18,881 bases of DNA, from contig CAMTXX010000089.1 of assembly GCA_947085825.1 (NCBI GenBank), positions 1-18,881 on the forward strand, given 5' to 3'. Positions 1-7,010 of the stretch are shown one piece after another. The stretch's first letter is position 1. Every line of letters starts with the position of its first letter. The DNA is from JAOUFP01 sp947085825. GTDB taxonomy: Bacteria > Nitrospirota > Thermodesulfovibrionia > Thermodesulfovibrionales > UBA6898. Under the pieces are notes generated by a model. That model was not told the origin of the DNA, ran no database searches, and worked only from the letters and a program-made list of their open reading frames with translations. Position numbers and translations under genes: made by a program.

Positions 1-80
1 GACTGCTGAGGTTCTACTTCAACCTTTTTCCGTATCCGCTCTATGAAGCCTTCTGAAAATTCCTGCCCGCAAACCACCAT
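1..80 (-). CDS. N-terminal fragment of DUF4338/DruA-like or transposase-type protein (runs off left edge)
   Basis: Reading the minus strand from an ATG at 80-78 gives 26 open codons to the window edge, beginning MVVCGQEFSEGFIERIRKKV. The Cys-Gly-x-Glu-Phe-Ser start followed by an 'IxRIR' helix resembles, from memory, the N-termini of DUF4338 proteins (the family of DruA of the Druantia defence system) and of related transposases. Only about 9% of such a protein would be visible, so the family call is tentative. A weak AGGG lies 1-2 nt before the ATG; GTG is the second codon. The gene points away from the type ISP gene and begins only 44 nt from where that gene's recognisable homology starts, which suggests it belongs to the element that truncated it. 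Confidence 0.4.
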   Translation of the reverse strand, partial: MVVCGQEFSEGFIERIRKKVEVEPQQ

Positions 81-124
81 GCCCTAATATAAAATATTTC
101 TACCCGCTGTGTCCAGTAAAAAAT

Positions 125-2857
125 GTGGGATATGATCAGTTATTAAAGAGGGGAATGGGGGGAGTTCAGGGGTTCTATGCAGCTTTCAAAGAATACCTTA
201 TCAGCAGTCTTACAGAGGATGAATTTTCAGACCTGTATGCACAGACCATAACTTACGGATTATTTGCAGCCAGAACTCGTTCAGAAGGAGAATTCAACAG
301 AAAACTTGCCTATGACAATATTCCTCAGACAATCGGTATCCTGAGAGACGTCTTTCAGTTTGTTTCTTTGGGTTCACTCCCTCAGCAGATGGAATGGATT
401 ATTGATGATATTTCGGAAATCCTGTCTGTTACCGATATAAATAACATCCTTCATCAATACTTCCATGAGGGCAAGGGCAAAGACCCCATCATTCACTTCT
501 ATGAAACCTTCCTTTCAGAGTATGACCCGAAAACAAGAGAGATGAGGGGCGTTTATTACACTCCTGAACCTGTGGTTTCCTATATTGTCCGTTCCCTGCA
601 TGTCATTCTAAAAGAGCAGTTCAATAAACCTGATGGATTTGCAGATAAGAATGTGACTGTATTAGACCCGGCAGCAGGAACGCTGACCTTTTTAGCAGAG
701 ACGGCAAAACTTGCAGTTGACGAGTTTGTTTCAAAATACGGAGAGGGAGGTAAAGAGAACTTCATAAAAGACCATATCCTGAAAAATTTCTATGCCTTTG
801 AATTGATGATGGCTCCGTATGCAATCGGTCATTTAAAGATGTCATTTCTACTTGAGGAATTAGGCTACAGGTTGCAAAAGGATGACAGGGTTAAACTATA
901 TCTTACCAATACTCTTGAGATGGAAGAACTTGCACAGACAGAACTGCCTGGAATGGCTTCTTTGTCTGAAGAAAGCCATTTGGCAGGTAAGGTCAAAAAA
1001 GAACAACCCATATTGGTGATATTAGGTAATCCCCCATATTCGGTAAGTTCTGTCAATAAATCTGCTTTCATTGAACATGAGATGGATGTCTACAAAGAGG
1101 ATGTCAGAACTGAGAGGAACATTCAACCTTTGTCAGATGACTATATAAAGTTTATCCGTTTTGCACATTGGAAAATCGAACAGGACGGCAAGGGAATTAT
1201 CGGAATGATTACAAACAATTCCTACCTTTCCGGGCTGATCCACAGGGGCATGAGAAAGAAATTAATTGAAAGCTTCGATGAGATTTATGTCCTTAACTTG
1301 CATGGGAACAGCCGCATCGGTGAAAAGGCCCCTGATGGGAGTAAGGATGAAAACATTTTTGATATTCAACAGGGCGTTTCTGTTGTTCTCTTTGTAAAGA
1401 AGGGCAACCTTTCCGTCATTCCCGCTTGTCGGGAATCTTTCTTGAAGAAGGATGCCGGACAAGCCGGCATGACAAAAAATACAGGAATTATCGCAAAGGT
1501 CTTATATCAGGATTTATACGGCTTGAGAGAAAGCAAGTATAGCTACCTGAACAAAAGCTATATAAAGACGACAAAATGGAAAATCCTTAAACCAACAGAA
1601 CCGTATTATTTCTTTGTAACGAAGGACTTTTCACTACAGGCCGACTATGATAAGTTCATATCTATGTCAGGAATTTTCGATAAGTCCTCAAGTGGAGTAA
1701 AAACTCATCGTGACCACTTTGTAATTGGGTTTACTGAAGAAGATGTTAAGCAGAGGATGCGTACATTTACCAGCAATTTACCTGATGATATCGTTGCTCA
1801 AGCTTTAGTCTTAAAAGACACAAGGGATTGGAAATTCAAGACTGCGCGAGAAGAAACAAAAAAGATTGAATGGAAAAAACATATTAGACCTTATGCTTAT
1901 CGTCCTTTTGACAATAGAACGTCCTGCTATCTTCCAGCCTTGATAGATAGGGGATGTGATAGATTGGACTTGATGCAGAATTTTTTTGAAGATAATCTCG
2001 GACTATGTGTTACAAGGCAGTTATCTACTCCAAGTTTCTGCCATGCCATTGTGACCGATAAGATTACGGATATGTGTTTTGTCTCTATCAAAACCAAAGA
2101 AACAGGTTATGTCTTCCCGCTTTATCTGCACCAAAAAACAGAGAAGACAAAGAAGAACTCATTGAAAAGCGTTATGCTGCTCTTTGAGCCGGAGGCTGAT
2201 TATCTTGTCAGAAAACCTAATTTTTCTCCAGCCTTTGCAGAGAAAATATCAAAGGCGTTTAAAAAATCTCCATCCCCTGAAGAAATCTTTTATTACGTCT
2301 ACGCTGTCCTTTATTCCGAGACGTACAGGACAAAATATGCAGAGTTTCTGAGGATAGACTTCCCGAGGGTTCCATTTACCAAAGACTATAAGCTGTTCAA
2401 AAAAATGTCTGAATACGGAAACAGGCTTGTTGATCTTCACCTGCTTAAATCACAGGAGCTTGATTTGCCGATAGCACGGTTTCAGGGAAAGGGAGATAAC
2501 AGGGTTGAGAAGCCGAAATACACACCCTCCCTTAATCCCTCCCCTCAATCCCGAAAGCTTTCGGGACTCGCCCTTGGGCCAACAGTAGGTGCTCAAGCAG
2601 GAGAGGGTTGGGTGAGGGGTGGCTGTGCATATATCAACAAGACACAATACTTTGAAGGCGTATCACCAGAGATATGGAGCTATCAGGTCGGTGGTTATCA
2701 GGTCTGTGATAAATGGTTGAAGGACAGGAAGGGACGGGTACTTTCTCTTGATGAGATTCAGACCTATTGCAGGATAGTCACGGCTATTCACAAGACCATA
2801 GAGATACAGAAGGCCATTGATGAGGTCTATGAAGATATAGAAAAGACGTGTTCATAG
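125..2857 (+). CDS. Type ISP restriction-modification enzyme, methyltransferase and specificity parts (N-terminally truncated)
   Basis: This N6-adenine DNA methyltransferase belongs to the type ISP-like single-polypeptide restriction-modification family. Helical coupler-like sequence occupies about residues 1-140, followed by a 'GVYYTPEPVVSYIV' segment at 142-155, the SAM-binding motif I DPAAGTLTF at 181-189 and catalytic motif IV NPPY at 302-305. Residues from about 590 to the end resemble the type ISP C-terminal target-recognition region. The 910-residue frame contains two in-frame repeat insertions (about residues 431-450 and 800-834), so its native content is about 855 residues; relatives I remember are roughly 1,000 residues or more and carry extra N-terminal sequence. 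The first available start is a GTG at 125 with no Shine-Dalgarno sequence, and the frame is open only back to a stop at 44-46, with unrelated residues in between. I infer loss of the N-terminal part, where a nuclease domain would normally lie. It may be a methyltransferase-only remnant or a pseudogene. Confidence 0.8.
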   Translation: MGYDQLLKRGMGGVQGFYAAFKEYLISSLTEDEFSDLYAQTITYGLFAARTRSEGEFNRKLAYDNIPQTIGILRDVFQFVSLGSLPQQMEWIIDDISEILSVTDINNILHQYFHEGKGKDPIIHFYETFLSEYDPKTREMRGVYYTPEPVVSYIVRSLHVILKEQFNKPDGFADKNVTVLDPAAGTLTFLAETAKLAVDEFVSKYGEGGKENFIKDHILKNFYAFELMMAPYAIGHLKMSFLLEELGYRLQKDDRVKLYLTNTLEMEELAQTELPGMASLSEESHLAGKVKKEQPILVILGNPPYSVSSVNKSAFIEHEMDVYKEDVRTERNIQPLSDDYIKFIRFAHWKIEQDGKGIIGMITNNSYLSGLIHRGMRKKLIESFDEIYVLNLHGNSRIGEKAPDGSKDENIFDIQQGVSVVLFVKKGNLSVIPACRESFLKKDAGQAGMTKNTGIIAKVLYQDLYGLRESKYSYLNKSYIKTTKWKILKPTEPYYFFVTKDFSLQADYDKFISMSGIFDKSSSGVKTHRDHFVIGFTEEDVKQRMRTFTSNLPDDIVAQALVLKDTRDWKFKTAREETKKIEWKKHIRPYAYRPFDNRTSCYLPALIDRGCDRLDLMQNFFEDNLGLCVTRQLSTPSFCHAIVTDKITDMCFVSIKTKETGYVFPLYLHQKTEKTKKNSLKSVMLLFEPEADYLVRKPNFSPAFAEKISKAFKKSPSPEEIFYYVYAVLYSETYRTKYAEFLRIDFPRVPFTKDYKLFKKMSEYGNRLVDLHLLKSQELDLPIARFQGKGDNRVEKPKYTPSLNPSPQSRKLSGLALGPTVGAQAGEGWVRGGCAYINKTQYFEGVSPEIWSYQVGGYQVCDKWLKDRKGRVLSLDEIQTYCRIVTAIHKTIEIQKAIDEVYEDIEKTCS
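1415..1473. repeat. Palindromic double-hairpin element inserted in frame
   Basis: The 59-bp unit begins GTCAT and ends ATGAC. Its outer 23-nt arms are inverted copies with 4 mismatches. Each arm also folds alone: TTCCCG-CTTGT-CGGGAA at 1419-1435 and TGCCGG-ACAAG-CCGGCA at 1453-1469. It looks like the dispersed GTCATTCCCG-type repeats common in many proteobacterial and Nitrospirota genomes. It lies inside the type ISP gene between a 'VSVVLFVKKG' strand and an 'AKVLYQDLYGLRE' segment, and adds about 20 residues (VIPACRES...QAGMT) without breaking the frame. Confidence 0.8.
2521..2627. repeat. Second in-frame palindromic element in the type ISP gene
   Basis: A C-rich left part (ACCCTCCCTTAATCCCTCCC) and a G-rich right part (GAGAGGGTTGGGTGAGGGG) are imperfect inverted copies. 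Between them is a perfect 18-nt palindrome, TCCCGAAAGCTTTCGGGA, at 2549-2566. The translated insert (TPSLNPSPQS...WVRGGC, about 35 residues, rich in Pro/Gly/Ser) interrupts what would be a continuous KPKY-x-AYINKTQYFEGV segment. The composition and structure match a dispersed CCTCNCCC-type hairpin repeat. It is a different family from the element at 1415-1473. Confidence 0.7.
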
Positions 2858-2879
2858 AAGATGAGGCAAAGGAGATAAA

Positions 2880-4013
2880 GTGATAAAAGAAAAAAACGCT
2901 TCACTGGAAGAATGGAAGGAGCTTTATCAGGCAGCAAAGGAATTCGGAGATATAAAGCCCTGGGAATGGATGATAGAAACCGATATCTTCGGCGTCCAAA
3001 ATCCCCTCACCGGTGAGATCGGCTATTGCTGTATTATGGGCGAGTTAGGCGAGGTACTGGCAATGGCTGTATATCTTGGGACAGAGGGATTACAGGGGTA
3101 CATCGATATTATAGAGGGGCTTGTAGGGCCGGATGACCCTGATTCGATGTTTAGTCAGGATTGCTTAATTGTGTCTTTTGAAGACAGGGATGATATTGAG
3201 AAGGAAGACAAAGCGCTAATCAAGAAACTGGGATTGAAGTTTAGCGGCAAGAGGGCATGGCCGCTTTTCAGAAGGTATGAGCCCGGCTATTTCCCATCAC
3301 CCATTTATAGTAAAGACATCCAGTATCTGACAGTAGTCTTGCAGCAGGCAAAAGATGTATGCCTACGGCTTAAGAAAGACGAGGAATTCTTGAATCCTCC
3401 TGAAGAAAACTTGTATCTGGTGAGGATTCACGGCAGTTCGGGGAACTGGGAGGATGCGTGGATAGAGCCATCTCCTGTTAAAAAGACATTTGCCACTACC
3501 CAGTTAGACGAGCTTCGCATACAGAAGATAAAGAAAATTGCAAAGCCTTCAGCAGCAGTATGGGAAGTGGACTTCTTCTATGTTCCTACGCCGATAGAAG
3601 CAGAGCGGCCGTATTACCCTTATGCCATAATGATCTCGGACAGCAATTCCGGTTTTATCCATAATATGCAGCTCTCCAACAGATCGGAATACAGCGCAGC
3701 TTTTCCCGCTTACTTTTTGTCGTGTCTTGAAAACAATGCCATGGCGCCATCTGAAATACTGGTTAGAAGAGAAGAGGTTTTTGAACTGCTTCAACCGTTT
3801 ACGATGAAACTGGGCATTAAGCTGAACATGGTTAGGAGTCTTCCTGCTATTGATAATGCCAGAAGATCAATGACAAAATACTTGCAGGGTGGTGATTCTC
3901 TGCCGGACGGTTACTTCGGGCTTCCGTCAGCAAATGTTAAGGTCGGCAGCAATGAACCCTGCCCCTGCGGGAGCGGCAAGAAATACAAGAAATGCTGTGG
4001 AATTGTGCACTGA
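2880..4013 (+). CDS. SEC-C motif protein with DUF7309/DUF6930-like body
   Basis: This 377-residue protein has unknown function. Its last 25 residues contain a classic SEC-C zinc motif, CPCGSGKKYKKCC, like the tail of SecA that binds zinc and contacts SecB/ribosomes. The N-terminal 100 residues (WKELYQAAKEFGDIKPWEWM; GVQNPLTGEIGYCCIMG; AVYLGTEGL) recall, from memory, proteins annotated as DUF7309, with a DUF6930-like region after it; this assignment is not verified. There is no signal peptide or membrane segment, so it is expected to be cytosolic. The start is GTG at 2880, supported by AAAGGAG at 2868-2874 with 5 nt spacing. It lies 22 nt after the type ISP gene and may be co-transcribed with it, but SEC-C proteins are too widespread for this to prove a defence role. 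Confidence 0.75.
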   Translation: MIKEKNASLEEWKELYQAAKEFGDIKPWEWMIETDIFGVQNPLTGEIGYCCIMGELGEVLAMAVYLGTEGLQGYIDIIEGLVGPDDPDSMFSQDCLIVSFEDRDDIEKEDKALIKKLGLKFSGKRAWPLFRRYEPGYFPSPIYSKDIQYLTVVLQQAKDVCLRLKKDEEFLNPPEENLYLVRIHGSSGNWEDAWIEPSPVKKTFATTQLDELRIQKIKKIAKPSAAVWEVDFFYVPTPIEAERPYYPYAIMISDSNSGFIHNMQLSNRSEYSAAFPAYFLSCLENNAMAPSEILVRREEVFELLQPFTMKLGIKLNMVRSLPAIDNARRSMTKYLQGGDSLPDGYFGLPSANVKVGSNEPCPCGSGKKYKKCCGIVH

Positions 4014-4017
4014 GATT

Positions 4018-4152
4018 CAGCTATCAGCCCTCAGCGGTCAGCTTTCAGCAAGACAAGGAGAACAAGAGACTGTTTGTGACGCCATGTCGAACTCGGCCGT
4101 GAGCTTCGTATTCTGTTTTTCGCTGACAGCTAATTGCTGAAGGCTGAACGCC
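4018..4152. repeat. Degenerate inverted repeat between converging genes
   Basis: The left arm at 4018-4049 is a run of CAGC/TCAGC units (CAGCTATCAGCCCTCAGCGG...). The right arm at about 4121-4152 carries the complementary units (GCTGACAGCTAATTGCTGAAGGCTG...). The arms are imperfect inverted copies around a roughly 70-nt centre. This fits a dispersed 'AGCTATCAGC' hairpin repeat. It fills the whole 141-nt gap between the converging SEC-C and cooT-like genes and could also serve as a bidirectional transcription stop; no separate terminator with a T-run is seen. Confidence 0.55.
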
Positions 4153-4154
4153 TG

Positions 4155-4343
4155 CTATTTTTTCTGCAGAACTATCTTGTGCCGCAACAGAGAGACTTCT
4201 TTGATCTCTCCTTCGAAGACCTTCTGTTCGCCGAAGAGATTTTTCAGAAATATTTTCCCTTCTTCAGGCTTCATTACATCCACGTTTTCGAGATACAACT
4301 CTTCCTTGCCGTTTTCGAAGATATATGCATTTGCCTCACACAT
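4155..4343 (-). CDS. CooT-like small nickel-binding protein
   Basis: This 62-residue protein begins MCEANAYIFENGKEELYLENV and ends in basic residues. Small size, a cysteine at position 2, and an acidic strand-rich middle with 'GEIKEVSLLRHKIVLQ' match the CooT family. In characterised CooT, Cys2 binds nickel at the dimer interface and the protein is linked to carbon monoxide dehydrogenase maturation; paralogues occur in anaerobes without an adjacent CODH. No CODH gene lies in this window, so the partner enzyme is unknown. The ATG overlaps the end of the upstream DUF3842 gene by 8 nt (ATGTGTGA), so translation is probably coupled. Confidence 0.75.
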   Translation of the reverse strand: MCEANAYIFENGKEELYLENVDVMKPEEGKIFLKNLFGEQKVFEGEIKEVSLLRHKIVLQKK

Positions 4344-4752
4344 TTTCCGTCTCCTTTATCTTTGATATTAGCAGTTCTATTAAATGAGGAAGGGGTTCTT
4401 TGCCTGCCCCGGCGATATTAATCCCTTCCTGGTTCAAAGGCAGCAGGATTTTTTTTGCCGGAGAAGAAATAATCGCCGCAGCCATCTTTGCGGTGACTTC
4501 ACCGAGCATCGCGTTTGGCAGGGCAATGCTGAGGGGCCCAATGATCATATCAACCCGGTCAGAATTGTATATAATCGCGTTTTCTCCTGTAGCGCCTTTA
4601 TTTGCCCGTGATTTCATCATCGCCGAGGTGGCGGCAGCGTTCGTGCCGAGGGCGATTACCTCGAACCTGTCCTTGAATTCATCCTTCAGTCTTTTCACAA
4701 TCAGGCTCCCGATACCTCCGCCCTGACCGTCTATAACTGCTATCTTCAACAT
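4336..4752 (-). CDS. DUF3842 family protein
   Basis: This 138-residue cytosolic protein has unknown function. The N-terminus, KIAVIDGQGGGIGSLIVKRL, is a Rossmann-like first strand with a glycine-rich turn. Next come an 'EVIALGTNAAATSAMMKSRA' segment and 'VDMIIGPLSIALPNAMLGEVT', the conserved pattern I associate with DUF3842. Binding of a nucleotide or metabolite is plausible from the glycine loop but not shown. It is the first gene of a two-gene minus-strand operon with the CooT-like gene. The start ATG at 4752-4750 has no Shine-Dalgarno sequence and coincides with the predicted transcription start. Confidence 0.8.
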   Translation of the reverse strand: MLKIAVIDGQGGGIGSLIVKRLKDEFKDRFEVIALGTNAAATSAMMKSRANKGATGENAIIYNSDRVDMIIGPLSIALPNAMLGEVTAKMAAAIISSPAKKILLPLNQEGINIAGAGKEPLPHLIELLISKIKETENV

Positions 4753-4758
4753 AAGTGA

Positions 4759-4788
4759 AGTATAAAAAAATCAGCAGACATGAGTCAA
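4759..4788 (-). promoter_or_regulatory. Sigma70-type promoter of the DUF3842-cooT operon, probably leaderless
   Basis: On the minus strand, TTGACT (4788-4783) and TATACT (4764-4759) are separated by 18 nt and each match the sigma70 consensus at five of six positions. Counting 7 nt past the -10 box places the transcription start at about 4752, the A of the DUF3842 ATG. The absence of any Shine-Dalgarno sequence upstream agrees with a leaderless message. Confidence 0.6.
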
Positions 4789-4861
4789 AGGAATTATGAG
4801 CTATAAGGAAAGAGGCGTCTTTGAAGAAGCAGATATATAGTGATATTTTTTGTTTTTGGGA

Positions 4862-4867
4862 TATAAT
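4862..4867 (+). promoter_or_regulatory. Candidate -10 box of the trpB operon
   Basis: A perfect TATAAT lies 74 nt before the proposed trpB start. No good -35 hexamer is found 16-18 nt upstream (TAGTGA/AGTGAT at 4838-4844), so the promoter may be weak or activator-dependent. A start near 4874 would give a leader of about 68 nt. Confidence 0.45.
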
Positions 4868-4899
4868 AAACCTCCTGAATACTGTTTTGAAAAAAAAGT

Positions 4900-4913
4900 G
4901 ATAATCCATTATC
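4900..4913. promoter_or_regulatory. Operator-like inverted repeat in the trpB leader
   Basis: GATAAT-CC-ATTATC is a perfect 6-bp inverted repeat with a 2-nt centre. It lies between the candidate -10 box and the trpB ribosome-binding site. The sequence and position would suit a repressor site, but a 12-bp AT-rich palindrome can arise by chance and the regulator is unknown. Confidence 0.25.
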
Positions 4914-4941
4914 CTTAATAAGCAAGAAAAGAGGGTGTGTT

Positions 4942-6135
4942 ATTAAAAGATTACCTGACAAAAAAGGTTATTTTGGAAGCTACGGAGGACGTTTTGCCCC
5001 TGAGACGCTGATACCTGCGCTCGAGGAACTCGAAAAGGCATATGATGCGTCAAAGAAAGACAGGGAATTCCAGAAAGAACTCGTCCACCTCCGGAAAACG
5101 TATATCGGCAGGCCGACACCGCTCTATTTTGCCAAGAGGCTGACAGAGTCACTGGGCGGAGCGAAGATTTATCTGAAACGCGAGGACCTTGCCCATACCG
5201 GCGCCCATAAGATCAACAACGCAGTCGGTCAGGCGCTCCTTGCGAAAAAAATGGGTAAGAAACGCTTGATTGCCGAGACAGGCGCCGGACAGCACGGGGT
5301 GGCAACAGCAACAGGGGCCGCCCTTTTAGGGCTTGAGTGTGAGATATATATGGGATCTGACGATATAGCAAGGCAGTCCCTGAATGTCTTCAGGATGAAA
5401 CTTCTTGGCGCTAAGGTAAATGAGGTCTCGATAGGTTCAAAGACTCTGAAGGATGCGATTAATGAGGCAATGCGCGACTGGACAACGAATGTGCGAACAA
5501 CCCATTATGTCCTCGGCACTGCCTTTGGTCCCCATCCTTTCCCTGCGATGGTGAGGGACTTTCAGTCTGTTATCGGGAAAGAGGCAAGGAAGCAGATTAT
5601 GGACGCAGAAGGGAAACTGCCTGATTACCTTATCGCCTGTGTCGGGGGCGGGAGCAATTCAATCGGCCTGTTCCATGAGTTTCTTGCTGAGGATGTCAAG
5701 ATGATAGGTGTTGAGGCAGGCGGCAGAGGACTGGATACAGGAGAGCATGCAGCACGGTTTGCAGGAGGTTCTGTCGGCGTGCTTCAGGGGACAAAAAGCT
5801 ATCTGCTGCAGGATGAAGACGGCAATGTGCTGGGGACCCATTCGGTCTCGGCAGGTCTGGACTATGCCTCTGTGGGGCCGGAGCACGCATACCTGAAAGA
5901 TACGGGGAGGGTACAGTATACCTATGCAAATGACGACGAAGCCCTCAATGCCTTTGAACTCCTGTCAAGGACTGAAGGTATTATCCCTGCGCTGGAGTCT
6001 GCTCATGCACTGGCAGAGACGATAAAATTCGCGCCCCGGCTTTCTCAGGATAAAATCATCATCGTTAATCTTTCGGGCAGGGGGGACAAGGATGTTCAGC
6101 ATGTTGCAAGGATTAAAGGTATCTTAATATCATGA
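4942..6135 (+). CDS. trpB: Tryptophan synthase beta chain, apparent ATT start
   Basis: TrpB condenses indole with L-serine to make L-tryptophan, using PLP, in the alpha2-beta2 TrpAB complex. Read from ATT at 4942 the protein is 397 residues, normal for TrpB, and begins (M)KRLPDKKGYFGSYGGRFAPE, matching the usual TrpB N-terminus. The PLP lysine is K90 in HTGAHKINN. ETGAGQHGVATA, the phosphate-binding GGGSNSIG and the C-terminal SGRGDKD are all present. The frame is open back to a stop at 4888-4890 but holds no ATG, GTG or TTG until an ATG at 5251, which lies past the PLP lysine and cannot be the real start. GAGGG at 4931-4935, with 6 nt spacing, supports ATT 4942. The gene overlaps trpA by ATGA. 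Confidence 0.93.
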   Translation: MKRLPDKKGYFGSYGGRFAPETLIPALEELEKAYDASKKDREFQKELVHLRKTYIGRPTPLYFAKRLTESLGGAKIYLKREDLAHTGAHKINNAVGQALLAKKMGKKRLIAETGAGQHGVATATGAALLGLECEIYMGSDDIARQSLNVFRMKLLGAKVNEVSIGSKTLKDAINEAMRDWTTNVRTTHYVLGTAFGPHPFPAMVRDFQSVIGKEARKQIMDAEGKLPDYLIACVGGGSNSIGLFHEFLAEDVKMIGVEAGGRGLDTGEHAARFAGGSVGVLQGTKSYLLQDEDGNVLGTHSVSAGLDYASVGPEHAYLKDTGRVQYTYANDDEALNAFELLSRTEGIIPALESAHALAETIKFAPRLSQDKIIIVNLSGRGDKDVQHVARIKGILIS

Positions 6136-6911
6136 GCTCACGCATAACCGGAAAGTTTAAAGAGATCCTCAGAAAAGAGGGGAAGGCCTTTATACCGTAT
6201 ATCATGGCCGGTGATCCGAATATCGGGAGGACGCGGGAACTGATCAGGATGCTGGAGGAATGCGGCGCAGATATTATCGAACTGGGAGTGCCTTTTTCAG
6301 ACCCCCTTGCAGATGGTCCGACGATCCAGAAGGCAGCTCAGAGGGCGCTGGATGAGGGGGTCACATTAAAAAAAGTGATAGAGCTTGTGGGCAGTGTGAG
6401 AATGAATACGCAGATACCCATTATCCTTATGACCTACTACAACCCCATATTTAAATACGGCGAGGAGAGATTTGCGCATGAGGCGTCTGCTGCAGGCGTG
6501 GATGGGATAATCGTGCCTGACCTTCCCCCTGAGGAAGCAGGCAATCTGATTAAACATGCCGGAAAAAGCGGCCTCGATACAATTTTTCTGCTTGCGCCGA
6601 CATCAACGGATGACAGGATACTGAAGGTTGCCAAGGCATCTACAGGTTTTATATATTATGTGCCGATTACAGGAATTACAGGTTCAAAACTTTCTATGGC
6701 CCCATCTGTTGGATCGCATATAGCGAAGATAAGAAGTGTCACCGGCAAGCCCATTGCTGTCGGGTTTGGAATTTCCACTCCTGAGGAGGCAGCCGGCATT
6801 TCCCTGCTTGCCGATGGGGTTATTGTCGGCAGCGCAATTGTAAAAAGGGTTGAGGAGCCAGACGTGGAACTGAAAAAATACCTGATGTCTCTGAGGGATG
6901 CGATACATTGA
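6132..6911 (+). CDS. trpA: Tryptophan synthase alpha chain
   Basis: TrpA cleaves indole-3-glycerol phosphate to indole and glyceraldehyde 3-phosphate; the indole is channelled to TrpB. The 259-residue length is typical. The TIM-barrel catalytic pair is visible: Glu50 in DIIELGVPFSDP and Asp61 in ADGPTIQKA. The phosphate-binding GFGIST and GVIVGSAIV segments lie near the C-terminus. The ATG at 6132 overlaps the trpB stop codon (ATGA), so the subunits are translationally coupled. The gene is followed by a 278-nt gap containing a hairpin repeat before accD. Confidence 0.96.
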   Translation: MSSRITGKFKEILRKEGKAFIPYIMAGDPNIGRTRELIRMLEECGADIIELGVPFSDPLADGPTIQKAAQRALDEGVTLKKVIELVGSVRMNTQIPIILMTYYNPIFKYGEERFAHEASAAGVDGIIVPDLPPEEAGNLIKHAGKSGLDTIFLLAPTSTDDRILKVAKASTGFIYYVPITGITGSKLSMAPSVGSHIAKIRSVTGKPIAVGFGISTPEEAAGISLLADGVIVGSAIVKRVEEPDVELKKYLMSLRDAIH

Positions 6912-6950
6912 CAGAGAGCATGACATGAAAAAACAGGGGCGCGCATGAAG

Positions 6951-6956
6951 TATAAT
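6951..6956 (+). promoter_or_regulatory. Possible -10 box upstream of accD
   Basis: TATAAT occurs 39 nt after trpA. The expected -35 window (6927-6934) is an A-run with no TTGACA-like hexamer. The only TTGACA nearby (6908-6913) is 37 nt away, too far. A promoter for accD-folC-lptD here is possible but weakly supported. Confidence 0.25.
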
Positions 6957-7010
6957 ACGAATTCAGAAGTGCGGAATATGAATAACACTACAGCGACTCT
7001 TTTGGGTTCG

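Noticed and set aside
4384..4726. Plus-strand open frames across the DUF3842 gene
   Set aside because: The minus-strand DUF3842 reading has family motifs, a promoter and operon overlap; the plus frames have none.
5251..6135. A 294-residue trpB starting at the ATG at 5251
   Set aside because: It would remove the first 103 residues, including the PLP lysine K90; TrpB sequence continues without a break upstream to 4942.
6908..6956. TTGACA (6908) and TATAAT (6951) as one promoter
   Set aside because: Spacing of 37 nt is far from the 16-18 nt needed, and the TTGACA overlaps the trpA stop codon.
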